64,000 nucleotides of DNA from NCBI RefSeq assembly GCF_900142195.1, contig NZ_FRAB01000018.1, positions 58,206 to 122,205 on the forward strand. The letters are read 5' to 3'. How positions within the stretch are numbered: position 1 is the stretch's first letter; each line of letters begins with the position of its first letter. Under the pieces are notes generated by a model. It did no database searches. It was not told where the DNA came from and saw nothing but the letters and a program-made list of their open reading frames with translations. The position numbers were made by a program, and so were the translations under genes. This stretch comes from Paraburkholderia terricola (GTDB lineage Bacteria > Pseudomonadota > Gammaproteobacteria > Burkholderiales > Burkholderiaceae). Positions 8,989-19,800 of this stretch are shown here, piece by piece.

Positions 8989-9291
8989 CTACCCCGCGGT
9001 GCCGCAATCCGGGTCCATGCCTTCCACCCTGAACAGTCCGCTATGCAACACTACGCTTTCGCCGCCGTTCTGGTCGAGCGCTTCCGCGCAGACCGAACGG
9101 ATGCGATGGCGGCCGCGCTCGAAGGCGGCCATCAGCGCGCCTTCCAGCAAGGACTCGGCGCCGAAATGATCTTCCAGCGCCTCAGCGGTGATCTCGCACA
9201 CAACCGGCTCGCCTTCGACACGCGCGGTGAAGCGCACCCTCAGATTCGCTCCGTCGAAGGTCGGTTCGTCGTCGGGAAAGGTGATCTGCAT
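8989..9291 (-). CDS. DUF1488 family protein
   Basis: A 100-residue protein of the DUF1488 family: MQITFPDDEPTFDG at the start, then RVRFTARVEGEPVVCEIT and EALEDHFGAES are typical family segments. The function is unknown. The start at 9291 matches relatives and has GAGGA 7 bp upstream. A longer form from 9333 is possible, because its ATG overlaps the stop of the upstream DUF4142 gene (ATGA) and would couple the two. Confidence 0.83.
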   Translation of the reverse strand: MQITFPDDEPTFDGANLRVRFTARVEGEPVVCEITAEALEDHFGAESLLEGALMAAFERGRHRIRSVCAEALDQNGGESVVLHSGLFRVEGMDPDCGTAG

Positions 9292-9329
9292 AAGGGAATC
9301 CTCATAGGCCGGCCGCGGCAGGATTGCGC

Positions 9330-9893
9330 TCATGGCGAACCCTTCATGGCGCCGGCGAGTTGCTGCGCCATCGCAAGATGATGCTTGATGGTGGGCAGCG
9401 CGTGCTGCGCCGCGGCCTTCAATTGCGCGTCGGTGCCGCTGCGGCCTTCCTGCTCGAAGAGGTCGACCGCTCTCTGATGCGCTTCCAGTCCGATCTGCTC
9501 GACGTAGGCCTGATCGAACTCCTTGCCCTTGAGCGTCTGCAGTTTACCGACCAGCGCGGAGTCGGCGGCCGGCGCCGCGGGGAGCCGCTTCTTCGCGGCG
9601 AGCACCGCCATGCTGCGCGAGAGTCTCATGTGCTCGTCGATCATCTGCTGCGCGAATTGCTTCACCTTCGGATCGCTTGAATTCTTCAGCGCCATCTTGC
9701 TGGCGGCGATTTCGGTGGCGTCGGCCTGGCCGGCGTTCTGCATGAACTGCTGATCCGCCGGCGAAAGCACGGTGCCGCCGGCCGGCGCTTCACTGGCCGG
9801 GGCGTCGCTCGCCTGCGCATGCGCGGTGCCGATCGATGCCACGGCCAGGCCCAGCGCCACGGTCATCACTTGTAGGGAATACTTGGGTTTCAT
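9330..9893 (-). CDS. Exported DUF4142 protein
   Basis: A 187-residue exported protein. The signal peptide is residues 1-27 (hydrophobic VMTVALGLAVASIGTAHA), followed by an Ala/Pro linker and the ferritin-like DUF4142 bundle (DQQFMQNAGQADATEIAASK, then VKQFAQQMIDEHMRLSRSM, ending with LPTIKHHLAMAQQL). The family is periplasmic, of unsettled function, and abundant in soil bacteria. The start at 9893 is chosen because the signal peptide begins there. Transcribed just before the DUF1488 gene, probably in one unit. Confidence 0.88.
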   Translation of the reverse strand: MKPKYSLQVMTVALGLAVASIGTAHAQASDAPASEAPAGGTVLSPADQQFMQNAGQADATEIAASKMALKNSSDPKVKQFAQQMIDEHMRLSRSMAVLAAKKRLPAAPAADSALVGKLQTLKGKEFDQAYVEQIGLEAHQRAVDLFEQEGRSGTDAQLKAAAQHALPTIKHHLAMAQQLAGAMKGSP

Positions 9894-9989
9894 GCATTTT
9901 CTCCCTGTTCGACGGAGCCGGCGCGCAAGCTCGATGGTCGACGGGGCGCGGCATGGCAACCGGCGCGCGCCTCGCGCATCGCAGCTCGC

Positions 9990-10541
9990 CTAGGCAGCGT
10001 GCCGCTTCGCCAATTGCGCGATCAGCGTCTTGTTGAAAGCGGGAATGTCGTCGGGTTTGCGGCTGCTGATCAGATTGCCGTCCTCCACGACCTCCTTGTC
10101 CACCCACGTGCCGCCGGCGTTGCGAATATCGTCCTGCAGGCTCGGCCAGCTCGTCACCGTGCGTCCCTTGATGATCCCCGCCGAGACCGGCAACCACGTG
10201 CCGTGGCAGATCACCGCGATGGGCTTCTTCGCGCTATCGGCGGCCTTCACGAAAGCCTGCGCCTGCGGCAGCGAACGGATCGCGTCGCCGTTGACCACGC
10301 CGCCTGGCAGCACCACGGCGTCGTAGTCGTCCGCGCTCGCCTTGTCGAACGTGGCATCCACCTCCACGGTGTCGCCTTTGTCGACGTGCCTGAATCCCTG
10401 GATCTTGCCGGGCTTCGCGGAAATGACGTGCACCGTCGCGCCCGCCTCGGCGAGCGCGCGTTTCGGCTCGATCAACTCGGCCTGTTCGAAACCGTCCACG
10501 GCGAGTACCGCTACCTTGTAACCATTCAACGTGTTTGCCAT
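9990..10541 (-). CDS. DJ-1/PfpI family protein (type 1 glutamine amidotransferase-like)
   Basis: A 183-residue DJ-1/PfpI-superfamily protein. The nucleophile elbow is AVICHGTW with C112 and H113, and the acidic residue of the catalytic site is expected within DGFEQAELIEP (residues 16-26). VVLPGGVVNGD marks the family's glycine-rich turn. Relatives are described as glyoxalase/deglycase-like stress proteins or cysteine peptidases; which activity applies cannot be told. The start has GGAG 5 bp upstream. It lies in the stress gene cluster, upstream of DUF4142 on the same strand. Confidence 0.9.
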   Translation of the reverse strand: MANTLNGYKVAVLAVDGFEQAELIEPKRALAEAGATVHVISAKPGKIQGFRHVDKGDTVEVDATFDKASADDYDAVVLPGGVVNGDAIRSLPQAQAFVKAADSAKKPIAVICHGTWLPVSAGIIKGRTVTSWPSLQDDIRNAGGTWVDKEVVEDGNLISSRKPDDIPAFNKTLIAQLAKRHAA

Positions 10542-10764
10542 GCATGCTCTCCTTCGTTAGTGCGGGACCAGGCGTAGCGCGCGGCGTGGTCCCCTGCTTG
10601 CTGCTGGATCAGCAAAAGATGTGCCTATTGTCGACGTGCTAGCTCCACGCGTTCGACCGCAGCGCCTCGGCGTCGGGCCGCGCTTGCCGGCGCGGCGCGG
10701 CTCGACGCGGCGCTCGCGTTGCCGCTGGTCGCAACACGCGGGAACCGCTCGTTCTTGTCGACGG

Positions 10765-11115
10765 CTAGACACCGCTCGGATCTTCGTCGAGGCCGTCGTC
10801 GTCGGTAAGCTGCGGGTCGGCCGGGCCGATGATGCGGTCGGGCTCGATGTCGCGGTCGGCCTCCAGCGTGGAGTCACCGTCGGCGGCCGCCCGCTCGCCG
10901 GTGCCGGCGCGGTCGGTGTCGCTGCCGAGTTCGGCCTCGCCGGTCTCGAGCGCATGGTTGTCCAGCTCGGTGTCGACATCGAATTCATGACGCTTGGCGC
11001 CGGCGATATCGCTGCCGCTGTCGGACGAATCGCTCGGGCCGAGTTCGCCCGTCGTGCCCGCGGTGGGCTTGACGACGTTTTGCGGCTCTTCATCGGGATT
11101 CAGCGTGCTGCTCAT
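10765..11115 (-). CDS. Acidic, low-complexity hypothetical protein
   Basis: A 116-residue, very acidic protein rich in Asp, Glu, Gly, Ser and Thr (for example ELGPSDSSDSGSDIAG and LTDDDGLDEDPSGV at the end). It has no signal peptide, no cysteine and no predicted fold, so it is probably disordered. The start at 11115 has a perfect AAGGAG 6-7 bp upstream, which argues that it is a real gene. It lies divergently from the topoisomerase IB gene. The function is unknown. Confidence 0.65.
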   Translation of the reverse strand: MSSTLNPDEEPQNVVKPTAGTTGELGPSDSSDSGSDIAGAKRHEFDVDTELDNHALETGEAELGSDTDRAGTGERAAADGDSTLEADRDIEPDRIIGPADPQLTDDDGLDEDPSGV

Positions 11116-11275
11116 GACGATCTCCTTGGTCTGTTGATGACGCGTAGCAAAGGTTCGCAAGGACCGTTCCGCCCGCTCGTGCCACGGCGCGCGAAACGGG
11201 CGGCAGGCATCGACCTTGCTCTAGCCATTCACCGGCGCACAGCGCGCCTCACGCTTGAAACTTCTACCCGCGACC

Positions 11276-12571
11276 ATGGCCGCCACCATCAAGCCGTTGC
11301 AACGACCCCCCGAGCGCGAACGCGCCGCCGACAGCGCGCGGCAAGCGACGGCGGCCGCCATGCCGCCGGGCTTGCGGCACGCGGACGACAGCCGGCCCGG
11401 CTATACGCGCCAGCGTGAAAAGGACGGCTTCGCGTATTTCGACGTCGACGGCCAACGCATCGAGGACGAAGACGAAATCCAACGCATCAATGCGCTCGCG
11501 ATTCCACCGGCTTACGAGAACGTGTGGATTTGTCCCGACCCGCGCGGCCATCTCCAGGCGACCGGGCGCGACGCACGCGGACGCAAGCAGTATCGCTATC
11601 ACCCGCGCTGGCGCGAGACGCGCGATGCCGACAAATACGAGCGCCTGGCCGAGTTCGGCCGCGCGTTGCCGCGCATCCGCGCGCGCGTCGCACGCGATCT
11701 GAAACGCCCCGGCATGCCGAGCGACAAGGTCATCGCCGCGATCGTGCAGTTGCTCGACACGACGCTGATTCGCATCGGCAGCGTGGAGTACGCGCGCGAG
11801 AACCAGTCGTACGGTTTGACGACGCTGCGTAAAAAGCACGTGAAGATCGAGGCAGGCCACTTGCGCTTCAAGTTTCGCGGCAAGAGCGGCATCGAACACG
11901 AGGTCACGGTGAACAATCCGCGCGTCAAGCGCATCGTTCGGCGCTGCGCCGAACTGCCCGGACACGACCTGTTCCAGTATCTCGACGAGGACGGCACGCG
12001 CCGCACGGTAGGCTCGACCGATATCAACGACTATCTGCGCCGCGCGAGCGGCGCGGACTTCACCGCGAAGGACTATCGAACGTGGGCCGGCAGCGTCTAC
12101 GCGATGGCCGCGCTGCGACGGCTGGTATGCAGCAGCGCGGCGGAAGCGCGCCGCCACCTCGTCGCCACCGTCAAGGACGTCGCGGACTTGCTGCGCAACA
12201 CGCCGTCCGTATGCCGGCGCTGCTACATTCACCCGGCCGTGATCAGCGCGTTCGAAGCCGACGAATTGCGCTGCTTGCCGGAGGGCAAGACGCGCCGGGG
12301 ATTGAAAGTGGATGAAGCGGCGTTCGCCGCATTGCTCGCGCGGGCGGAGAAGCGCGCGGCGAAACGGGCGCGTCAGTCGGGCGCGAAAGGCCGCAAGGCG
12401 CGCGAGGCGGAAGTGGCCGACAGCGTCAACGGTTCGCTCACCGCGTTGCTGAAGAAGTCGCGCGTGGCGCGCAAGCGTAAAGACGCCGGCGCTTCACCCG
12501 GCGCGAAAGCGCATCAAGCCTCTTCTTCGAACGCGGCCATCACGAGCCACACGTCGCGCTCGCCATCGTGA
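11276..12571 (+). CDS. DNA topoisomerase IB (bacterial, poxvirus-like)
   Basis: A 431-residue type IB topoisomerase that relaxes supercoils through a 3'-phosphotyrosine nick. The nucleophile is Tyr317 in CRRCYIHPAV; upstream active-site elements include RIGSVEYARENQSYGLTTL and TAKDYRTWAGSV, and the N-terminal domain contains IPPAYENVWICPDP. The C-terminal 60 residues form a basic Lys/Arg/Ala tail, common in soil-bacterial members and probably a nonspecific DNA contact. The start at 11276 (MAATIKPL) is preferred to 11255. Its last 58 bp overlap a convergent gene. Its place among stress genes suggests a stress-related, non-housekeeping role (inference). Confidence 0.92.
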   Translation: MAATIKPLQRPPERERAADSARQATAAAMPPGLRHADDSRPGYTRQREKDGFAYFDVDGQRIEDEDEIQRINALAIPPAYENVWICPDPRGHLQATGRDARGRKQYRYHPRWRETRDADKYERLAEFGRALPRIRARVARDLKRPGMPSDKVIAAIVQLLDTTLIRIGSVEYARENQSYGLTTLRKKHVKIEAGHLRFKFRGKSGIEHEVTVNNPRVKRIVRRCAELPGHDLFQYLDEDGTRRTVGSTDINDYLRRASGADFTAKDYRTWAGSVYAMAALRRLVCSSAAEARRHLVATVKDVADLLRNTPSVCRRCYIHPAVISAFEADELRCLPEGKTRRGLKVDEAAFAALLARAEKRAAKRARQSGAKGRKAREAEVADSVNGSLTALLKKSRVARKRKDAGASPGAKAHQASSSNAAITSHTSRSPS

Positions 12572-12810
12572 ATCTCGGCGGCTAGCGCGTAAGGATCGCG
12601 CGGCCCGCATACGCGTTCGAGCGCCTCGTGCGCGACTTCGCCGTTATCGAACACGCGTTCCGACAACGGCCGCACTTCCTGTTTCCCCTCGAACATCCGC
12701 TGGTTCCTGCGATATATGAGCGTCTCGGACTTCCAGTTGCGAAAGCATTCGCGCACGTGACTGAAATCGCCACCGCAGATATTCATCTGGTAATGAATTC
12801 GTTGGACCAT
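12514..12810 (-). CDS. Conserved-looking small hypothetical protein
   Basis: A 98-residue soluble protein (MVQRIHYQMNICGGDFSHV at the N-terminus) with balanced composition and no known domain recognised. Its start has a good GGGGAG ribosome-binding site 7 bp upstream. The last 58 bp overlap, tail to tail, the end of the topoisomerase IB gene, so the coding potential of both ends is constrained. The final FEEEA residues fall in that overlap. The function is unknown. Confidence 0.6.
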   Translation of the reverse strand: MVQRIHYQMNICGGDFSHVRECFRNWKSETLIYRRNQRMFEGKQEVRPLSERVFDNGEVAHEALERVCGPRDPYALAAEIHDGERDVWLVMAAFEEEA

Positions 12811-13092
12811 GATCGTTCTCCCCGATGCCGCCCTGCATGCGCGTTCTCTTCATGACTTCATGACGAAAGTCACACTGCATGCATCGCTCGCATCGATACA
12901 GCCGGAGCAATACCGGTTGTTGCCACTTGCCTCCATGCGCGAATGAACCTTGTGTACCGCCACCGCGGCGGCTCGCACTGTGTGTCCAGCATTCAGCAAG
13001 GGGTATGCCTCGCACGAACGCGGCGGCGGCGCGAATGGCTTTGGCATGCGGCGTGCGTGATCTTCGTCGCCACGTTCCTCAGGGAGAAAACA

Positions 13093-13230
13093 ATGCAAGC
13101 CAAGCCGACACCCGACGACGCAGCCAACGCACCGGCATCGGAAAACGATCACGGCCAACCCGCCCCGCCGACCGACGATCGCGATCTGCCCGAACTGCCG
13201 GACCCCGCCGAAGTGGGAGAAGACGGCTGA
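13093..13230 (+). CDS. Very small Pro/Asp-rich protein
   Basis: A possible 45-residue protein, hydrophilic and rich in Pro, Asp and Ala (MQAKPTPDDAANAPASEND at the start). The only support is a good AGGGAG ribosome-binding site about 6 bp before the ATG and its position in the small stress-gene cluster. No domain is recognisable, and it may be disordered. Confidence 0.45.
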   Translation: MQAKPTPDDAANAPASENDHGQPAPPTDDRDLPELPDPAEVGEDG

Positions 13231-13481
13231 ACGTTTCACCGCAATGAACCACGCAATGAAGCCTTGCGGTAGCGGTGCAATCATCAGTTCAGTCCGTCCA
13301 TTCCGACGAAATAATTGCAAACGCGTCAGCATGCTTTACGCGTTCGCCCTGCCTGGATTTCAGACGTTCTCATACGCGGCGCAACTCACTTTCGTCATGG
13401 GCGGCCGTGGGACAAGCCGCCTGGAAGGAACGCGCGTTGCTGGGTCCCGCATACATCATCAACCCTTAGAGGAGGCTCATC

Positions 13482-14009
13482 ATGGTCCATCAAACACAGA
13501 CGCAAGGCGGCGCAGGGCAAAGCCAGGGCGCGCGTATCGTCGGCAAGGGCGCCGCGACCGCGGAAGGTCCGGGCCCCGACGTGATGGCGGCGGATACCCT
13601 CGACGACAACACCGTGCTCAGCAGCGACGGCGAGGACATCGGCAACATCAAGGACATCATGCTCGACGTGCGCTCGGGCCGCATCGCCTACGCGGTGATG
13701 TCGAGCGGCGGTTTCCTCGGCATCGGCGACAAGCTGCTGGCGATTCCCTGGAGCGCGTTGACGCTCGACACGGACCAGAAATGCTTCGTGCTCAACATGA
13801 CGGCTGAACGCGTGAAGACCGCACCGGGCTTCGACAAGGATCACTGGCCCTCGATGGCGGATCAGAGCTGGGCCACGAGCGTGCACCAGTACTACGGCAC
13901 CGAACCTTATTGGGGCCGCGACCGGTTCACGCGACGCGACGACGTGGGCGTCGGCGACATTCCTCCCGGAGCGTCGGATGCGCCGGAGGCCGGCGGGGTG
14001 AAGCTGTAA
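13482..14009 (+). CDS. PRC-barrel domain protein
   Basis: A 175-residue protein with a PRC-barrel in residues about 35-105: TVLSSDGEDIGNIKDIMLDV, RIAYAVMSSGGFLGIGDKL and the typical IPWSALTLD. PRC-barrels act as small docking domains; stand-alone versions like this are common in stress-gene clusters but their partners are unknown. The N-terminal 30 residues are Gly/Gln-rich and the C-terminus has an aromatic HQYYGTEPYWGRDRF segment. The start has GGAGG 8 bp upstream. A strong terminator follows. Confidence 0.87.
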   Translation: MVHQTQTQGGAGQSQGARIVGKGAATAEGPGPDVMAADTLDDNTVLSSDGEDIGNIKDIMLDVRSGRIAYAVMSSGGFLGIGDKLLAIPWSALTLDTDQKCFVLNMTAERVKTAPGFDKDHWPSMADQSWATSVHQYYGTEPYWGRDRFTRRDDVGVGDIPPGASDAPEAGGVKL

Positions 14010-14023
14010 CCCGCACGCCAATC

Positions 14024-14069
14024 GCGGACGGGTGCGACGAAAGTCGAGTTTCGGCACCCGTCCGCTTTT
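14024..14069 (+). terminator. Strong hairpin terminator after PRC-barrel gene
   Basis: A perfect 12-bp stem GCGGACGGGTGC (14024-14035) / GCACCCGTCCGC (14054-14065) with an 18-nt loop is followed by TTTT. It starts 15 bp after the PRC-barrel stop. Confidence 0.82.
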
Positions 14070-14187
14070 CATGCGCCGGCTCGCCGCCTGGGCGGCAGCC
14101 GGCGCATTTCACTTCGCCTTAGCGAATCGCCGCATCGGCGATCGACGGTAGACGAGCGCGAAGCCAGCCTGACAAGGAGGCGAAATC

Positions 14188-14598
14188 ATGGCCACCCGGA
14201 AAGCCACCGGCAAATCGAAACGCCCGGTTGCGCGCGGCAAGTCAGGACGACCGCCACGCCAACGCCATGCGCATGCGCACGCGGCGCATCGCGCCAAAAC
14301 AGCCAACGGAGGCGGCGCGAAGAGTCCGCGCAAGTGGTCGCATCACGTGATGGAAACCAGCGACGCGATGGACCTCGAACACAATATTTTCAAAACCGGC
14401 AATGCCCAGGAGATTGCGCAATCGCTCAAGCAGTCGTCGACGAAAAGCCGCCGTCGCAAGGGCACGCCGTTCCAGTCGGCGATGTCGATGCTGAACTTCT
14501 ATATCAATCGCGCGGGCAGGAATTTGCCCAAGACGCGCCGCAGTACCTTGCAACAGGCGAAGCGCAAGTTGCGCGAGGCGTTCGGACGCGCGCCTTGA
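14188..14598 (+). CDS. DUF3175 family basic protein
   Basis: A 136-residue protein. The first 45 residues are a Lys/Arg/His-rich tail (histone-like, probably nucleic-acid-contacting). The rest is a DUF3175 domain: WSHHVMETSDAMDLEHNIF, then IAQSLKQSSTKSRRRKGTPF and SAMSMLNFYINRAGRNL. The function is unknown; family members accompany stress and DNA-protection genes. The start has AAGGAGG 8 bp upstream. The stop codon lies inside the first unit of a 10-bp tandem repeat. Confidence 0.85.
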   Translation: MATRKATGKSKRPVARGKSGRPPRQRHAHAHAAHRAKTANGGGAKSPRKWSHHVMETSDAMDLEHNIFKTGNAQEIAQSLKQSSTKSRRRKGTPFQSAMSMLNFYINRAGRNLPKTRRSTLQQAKRKLREAFGRAP

Positions 14599-14640
14599 TG
14601 CGGCTTGATGCGGCTTGATGCGGCTTGATGCGGTTTAATG
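14594..14640 (+). repeat. 10-bp tandem repeat (CTTGATGCGG)n
   Basis: Four exact copies of CTTGATGCGG run from 14594 to 14633, followed by a degenerate fifth (TTTAATGCG). The first copy contains the TGA stop of the DUF3175 gene. The unit length is not a multiple of 3. It is probably a slippage-prone microsatellite. Confidence 0.9.
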
Positions 14641-14764
14641 CGCAGCGAGTGCGACGCGTGTCCTGAAGAATGCCCCGACGCGCGCTGGCGCGGCGCGTTT
14701 TCCGCGCGCGTCTTTCAATCGGCCAGGCATGCGTCATCCGCACGCCGGCTCTCACCGGATCCTC

Positions 14765-16084
<1,320 letters not shown>

Positions 16085-16171
16085 GGGGACAGTGAGCGGC
16101 GACAGTGAGCGGGCGCGCAGTCACTAGAATACGGAACCTTCCCGCTGCGATCACGCGTCCCGACCCATCCG

Positions 16172-16750
16172 ATGAGCTCAACCGACAAGCCCACACGCGG
16201 CGCGCGCGCGTCCGAGGCCAACTCGCTGTTTGCGTTTCTGAAGTCGCTGCCGCTCAACGAGCGGCTGACCGAAGGCTGCGTGATGGCCGTGCAAGCCGTT
16301 GCGGGCGCCAGTCTCGCCTTCGCGATCGGCCGCGCGCTGCACACCGAACAGGCTTTCTGGGCCGCGATCACCGCGATCGCGGTCAGCCAGCATAGTTATA
16401 TCGACACCCGCAAGCTGTCGCGCGATCAGTTCATCGGCGCGATGGCGGGCGGTGTATGCGGGCTGCTCGGCGCCGCGCTGGGCGGCGGTCATTTCGCGGC
16501 CTATGCGGCCACCGTGGCGGTGGCGATCGTGATTTGCTGGGTCGTCAACGTGGGCAGCGCGGCGCGTCTGGGCGGCATCACCGCGACCATCATGCTGCTG
16601 GTGCCGGGCATCGGTCCCGCGTGGGACATCGCGCTGCTGCGCCTCGGCGAAGTGACGCTCGGCACCGTCTGCGCGCTGCTGGTGGCCTGGCTGATGTCGT
16701 CGATCGAGCAGCGCTGGTTCGGCGGAACGGGCAAGCAAACTGAGCCCTGA
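16172..16750 (+). CDS. FUSC-like inner-membrane protein
   Basis: A 192-residue membrane protein with about six helices, resembling the N-terminal half of FUSC/aromatic-acid exporter proteins: FWAAITAIAVSQHSYIDTRK, then GAMAGGVCGLLGAALGGGHF, and LRLGEVTLGTVCALLVAWL near the end. The full FUSC exporters are about 350-700 residues; this short form lacks the cytoplasmic C-terminal domain, so transport may need oligomers or a partner. It follows the antiporter by 87 bp on the same strand. Confidence 0.82.
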   Translation: MSSTDKPTRGARASEANSLFAFLKSLPLNERLTEGCVMAVQAVAGASLAFAIGRALHTEQAFWAAITAIAVSQHSYIDTRKLSRDQFIGAMAGGVCGLLGAALGGGHFAAYAATVAVAIVICWVVNVGSAARLGGITATIMLLVPGIGPAWDIALLRLGEVTLGTVCALLVAWLMSSIEQRWFGGTGKQTEP

Positions 16751-16847
16751 TTACGCTTGCGCCGGTGCGCTCTCGGCAAAGCCCGCAAAACCTGCGAGAC
16801 TCGGTTCTGGATCTCGCACTACGCCGTTTTTTCGCGGCTCTCTGGAT

Positions 16848-19800
16848 ATGGCACGTCGCGCCCCCAACTACGCAGGCATGACTTCGGCTTCGACCTCCGC
16901 CGCCGCCTTGCGCGCGGCTTCCGCGGGACCCGCGACCGCGGGCCCTGCCCAGGCTGACGCGGTGGATTCCCCCATCAGCGCCGCCACGGCCCGCGCGCTC
17001 GACGACTTCCATCCCGCGGTCGCCGGCTGGTTTCTGAACACGTTCCCCGGCCCCACCGACGCGCAGGCCGCCGCCTGGCCGCAGATTCGCCGAGGCCGCT
17101 CGACGCTGGTCGCCGCGCCGACCGGTTCCGGCAAGACCCTCACCGCGTTCCTCTCGGCGCTCGACGATCTCGTCCATCAGGGTCTCGCCAACGGCGGCGC
17201 GTTGCCGGACGAAACGCTGGTGGTCTACGTGTCGCCGCTCAAGGCGCTCTCGAACGACATTCGCCTCAATCTGCAAATGCCGTTGCAAGGCATCGCCGCG
17301 GAACTCGACGCGCGCGGCCTGCCGCCGCTGGACATCCGCACCGCCGTGCGCACCGGCGACACCACGCAGCAGGAACGCAGCGCGCTCAGAAAGCGCGCGC
17401 CGCATATTCTCGTCACCACGCCCGAATCGCTCTACGTGCTGCTCGGTTCGGACTCGGGCCGCCGCATGCTGTCGACGGTGCGCACCGTGATCGTCGATGA
17501 AATTCATGCGCTGGCCGGCAGCAAGCGCGGCAGCCATCTCGCGCTCAGTCTCGAACGGCTCGACGCGCTGTGCGCGCGGCGCCTGCCGCGCATCGGCCTG
17601 TCGGCCACGCAAAAACCCGTGAGCGCGGTGGCGCGCTTTCTGGTGGGCGGCGCGAGCATCGACAGCGGGCTGCCCGCCGACTGCGCGATCGTCGACGTGG
17701 GCCATATTCGCGCGCGCGACCTCGCGCTGGACATTCCCCCGGTGCCGCTCGAAGCGGTCATGCCGAACGAAGTCTGGGAGCGCGTCTACGACCGCCTCGC
17801 CGAACTCGTCGCGATGCACCGCACCACGCTGATTTTCGTCAACACGCGCCGCATGGCCGAGCGCGCCGCGCGTCATCTGACCGAGCGGCTCGGCAAGGAA
17901 GCGGTGGCCGCGCATCACGGAAGCCTCGCCAGGGAACATCGTTTCGATGCCGAGCAGCGCCTGAAACGCGGCGAGTTGCGCGTGCTGATCGCCACGGCTT
18001 CGCTGGAACTCGGCATCGATATCGGCGACGTCGATCTGGTCTGCCAGATGGGTTCGCCGCGCGCGATCGCGCCGTTCCTGCAACGCGTCGGTCGGTCGGG
18101 GCATCACGTGGGCGGCATGCCGAAGGGGCGGCTTTTTCCGGTTTCGCGCGACGATCTGATCGAATGCGCGGCGCTGCTCGATTGCGTGCGGCGCGGCGAA
18201 CTCGACGCGCTGCGGATTCCGCGCGCGCCGCTCGACGTGCTCGCGCAACAGATCGTCGCGGAAGTGTCGAGCGCCGAGTGGAACGAGGATGCGCTGTTCG
18301 AGATGATGCGGCGCGCCGCGCCCTACGCGGAGCTGGAGCGCGAGCAATACGACGCGGTGCTGCGCATGCTCGTCGAAGGCTATACGAGCCGCAACGGCCC
18401 GCGCGGCGCGTACATCCATCGCGACGTCGTGAGCGGCACCTTGCGCGGCCGGCGCGGCGGCAAGCTGGTCGCGGTGACCTCGGGCGGCACGATTCCCGAG
18501 AACGCCGACTATGCGGTCGTGCTCGAACCGCAGGCGATCAATATCGGCACCGTCAACGAGGATTTCGCGGTCGAAAGTCTTGCCGGCGACGTGTTTCAAC
18601 TCGGCAATGCGTCATACCGGATTCTGCGGATCGAGAGCGGCCGCGTGCGAGTCGAGGACGCGCAGGGCCAGCCGCCGAACATTCCGTTCTGGCTGGGCGA
18701 GGCGCCGGGGCGCAGCGATGAACTCTCGCTCGGCGTGGCGCGCTTGCGCGAGCAGATCGGGCGCTGGCTCGATGGAGAGGAGGAGCCCGCGACGGTTTCG
18801 CACGGCGAGCCGTCGTCGACGCGCCGGAACGCGAAGCGGCCGGCGTTGTCGGCGACGGCGAAAACGCGCGCAAAGGCGGCCTCGGCTGTTGTCGAAACGC
18901 GGGATGGGGGATCGGCGGAATCGGCATCGTCGGCGGCAATCGCCGCCGACGCGCCGCCCGCCGCAACTGCCGCAATTGCCGCAACCGACCCAACGATGAC
19001 CGCCCGCATCGAACGCGCGATCGACTGGCTCGTCGATTCGCTCGGCCTCGACGAAGCCGCCGCGCGCCAGATCGTCGACTATCTCGCGCGGGCGCGCGCC
19101 GCGCTCGGCGTGCTGCCGACGCAAGACACGCTCGTCATGGAGCGCTTCTTCGACGAATCCGGCGGCACGCAGCTCGTGATCCACTCCCCGTTCGGCAGCC
19201 GCGTGAACCGCGCGTGGGGTCTCGCGCTGAGGAAGCGGTTTTGCCGCAACTTCAACTTCGAATTGCAAGCCGCCGCGACCGAAGACGCGATCGTGCTCTC
19301 GCTCACCGGCAGCCATTCGTTCGTGCTCGACGAAGTGTGGCGCTATCTGCATTCGAACAGCGCCGAGCATCTGCTGATCCAGGCGCTGCTCGACGCGCCG
19401 CTGTTCGGCGTGCGCTGGCGCTGGAACGCGACCATCGCGCTCGGCTTGCCGCGTTACACCGGCGGCCGCAAAACCGCGCCGCAATTGCAGCGCATGCGCA
19501 GCGAGGACCTGCTCGCGAGCGTGTTCCCCGAGCAGGCCGCGTGTCTGGAGAACATCGTCGGCGAGCGCGAACTGCCGCGTCATCCGCTGGTGGATCAGAC
19601 CGTCGACGACTGTCTGCACGACGCCATGGACAGCGAACACTGGATCGCGCTGCTGCGCCGTATCGAACAGGGCGACGTGCGGCTCGTCGCCCGCGATCTG
19701 CCGGCGCCCTCGCCGCTGGCCGCCGAAATCCTCACCGCCAAGCCGTACGCCTATCTCGACGACGCGCCGATCGAGGAGCGCCGCACGCAAGCCGTGCTGA

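Noticed and set aside
16590..18599. 669-residue minus-strand open frame opposite lhr
   Set aside because: Composition (Arg, Ala, His-rich) and complete overlap with helicase motifs mark it as an antisense shadow of a high-GC gene.
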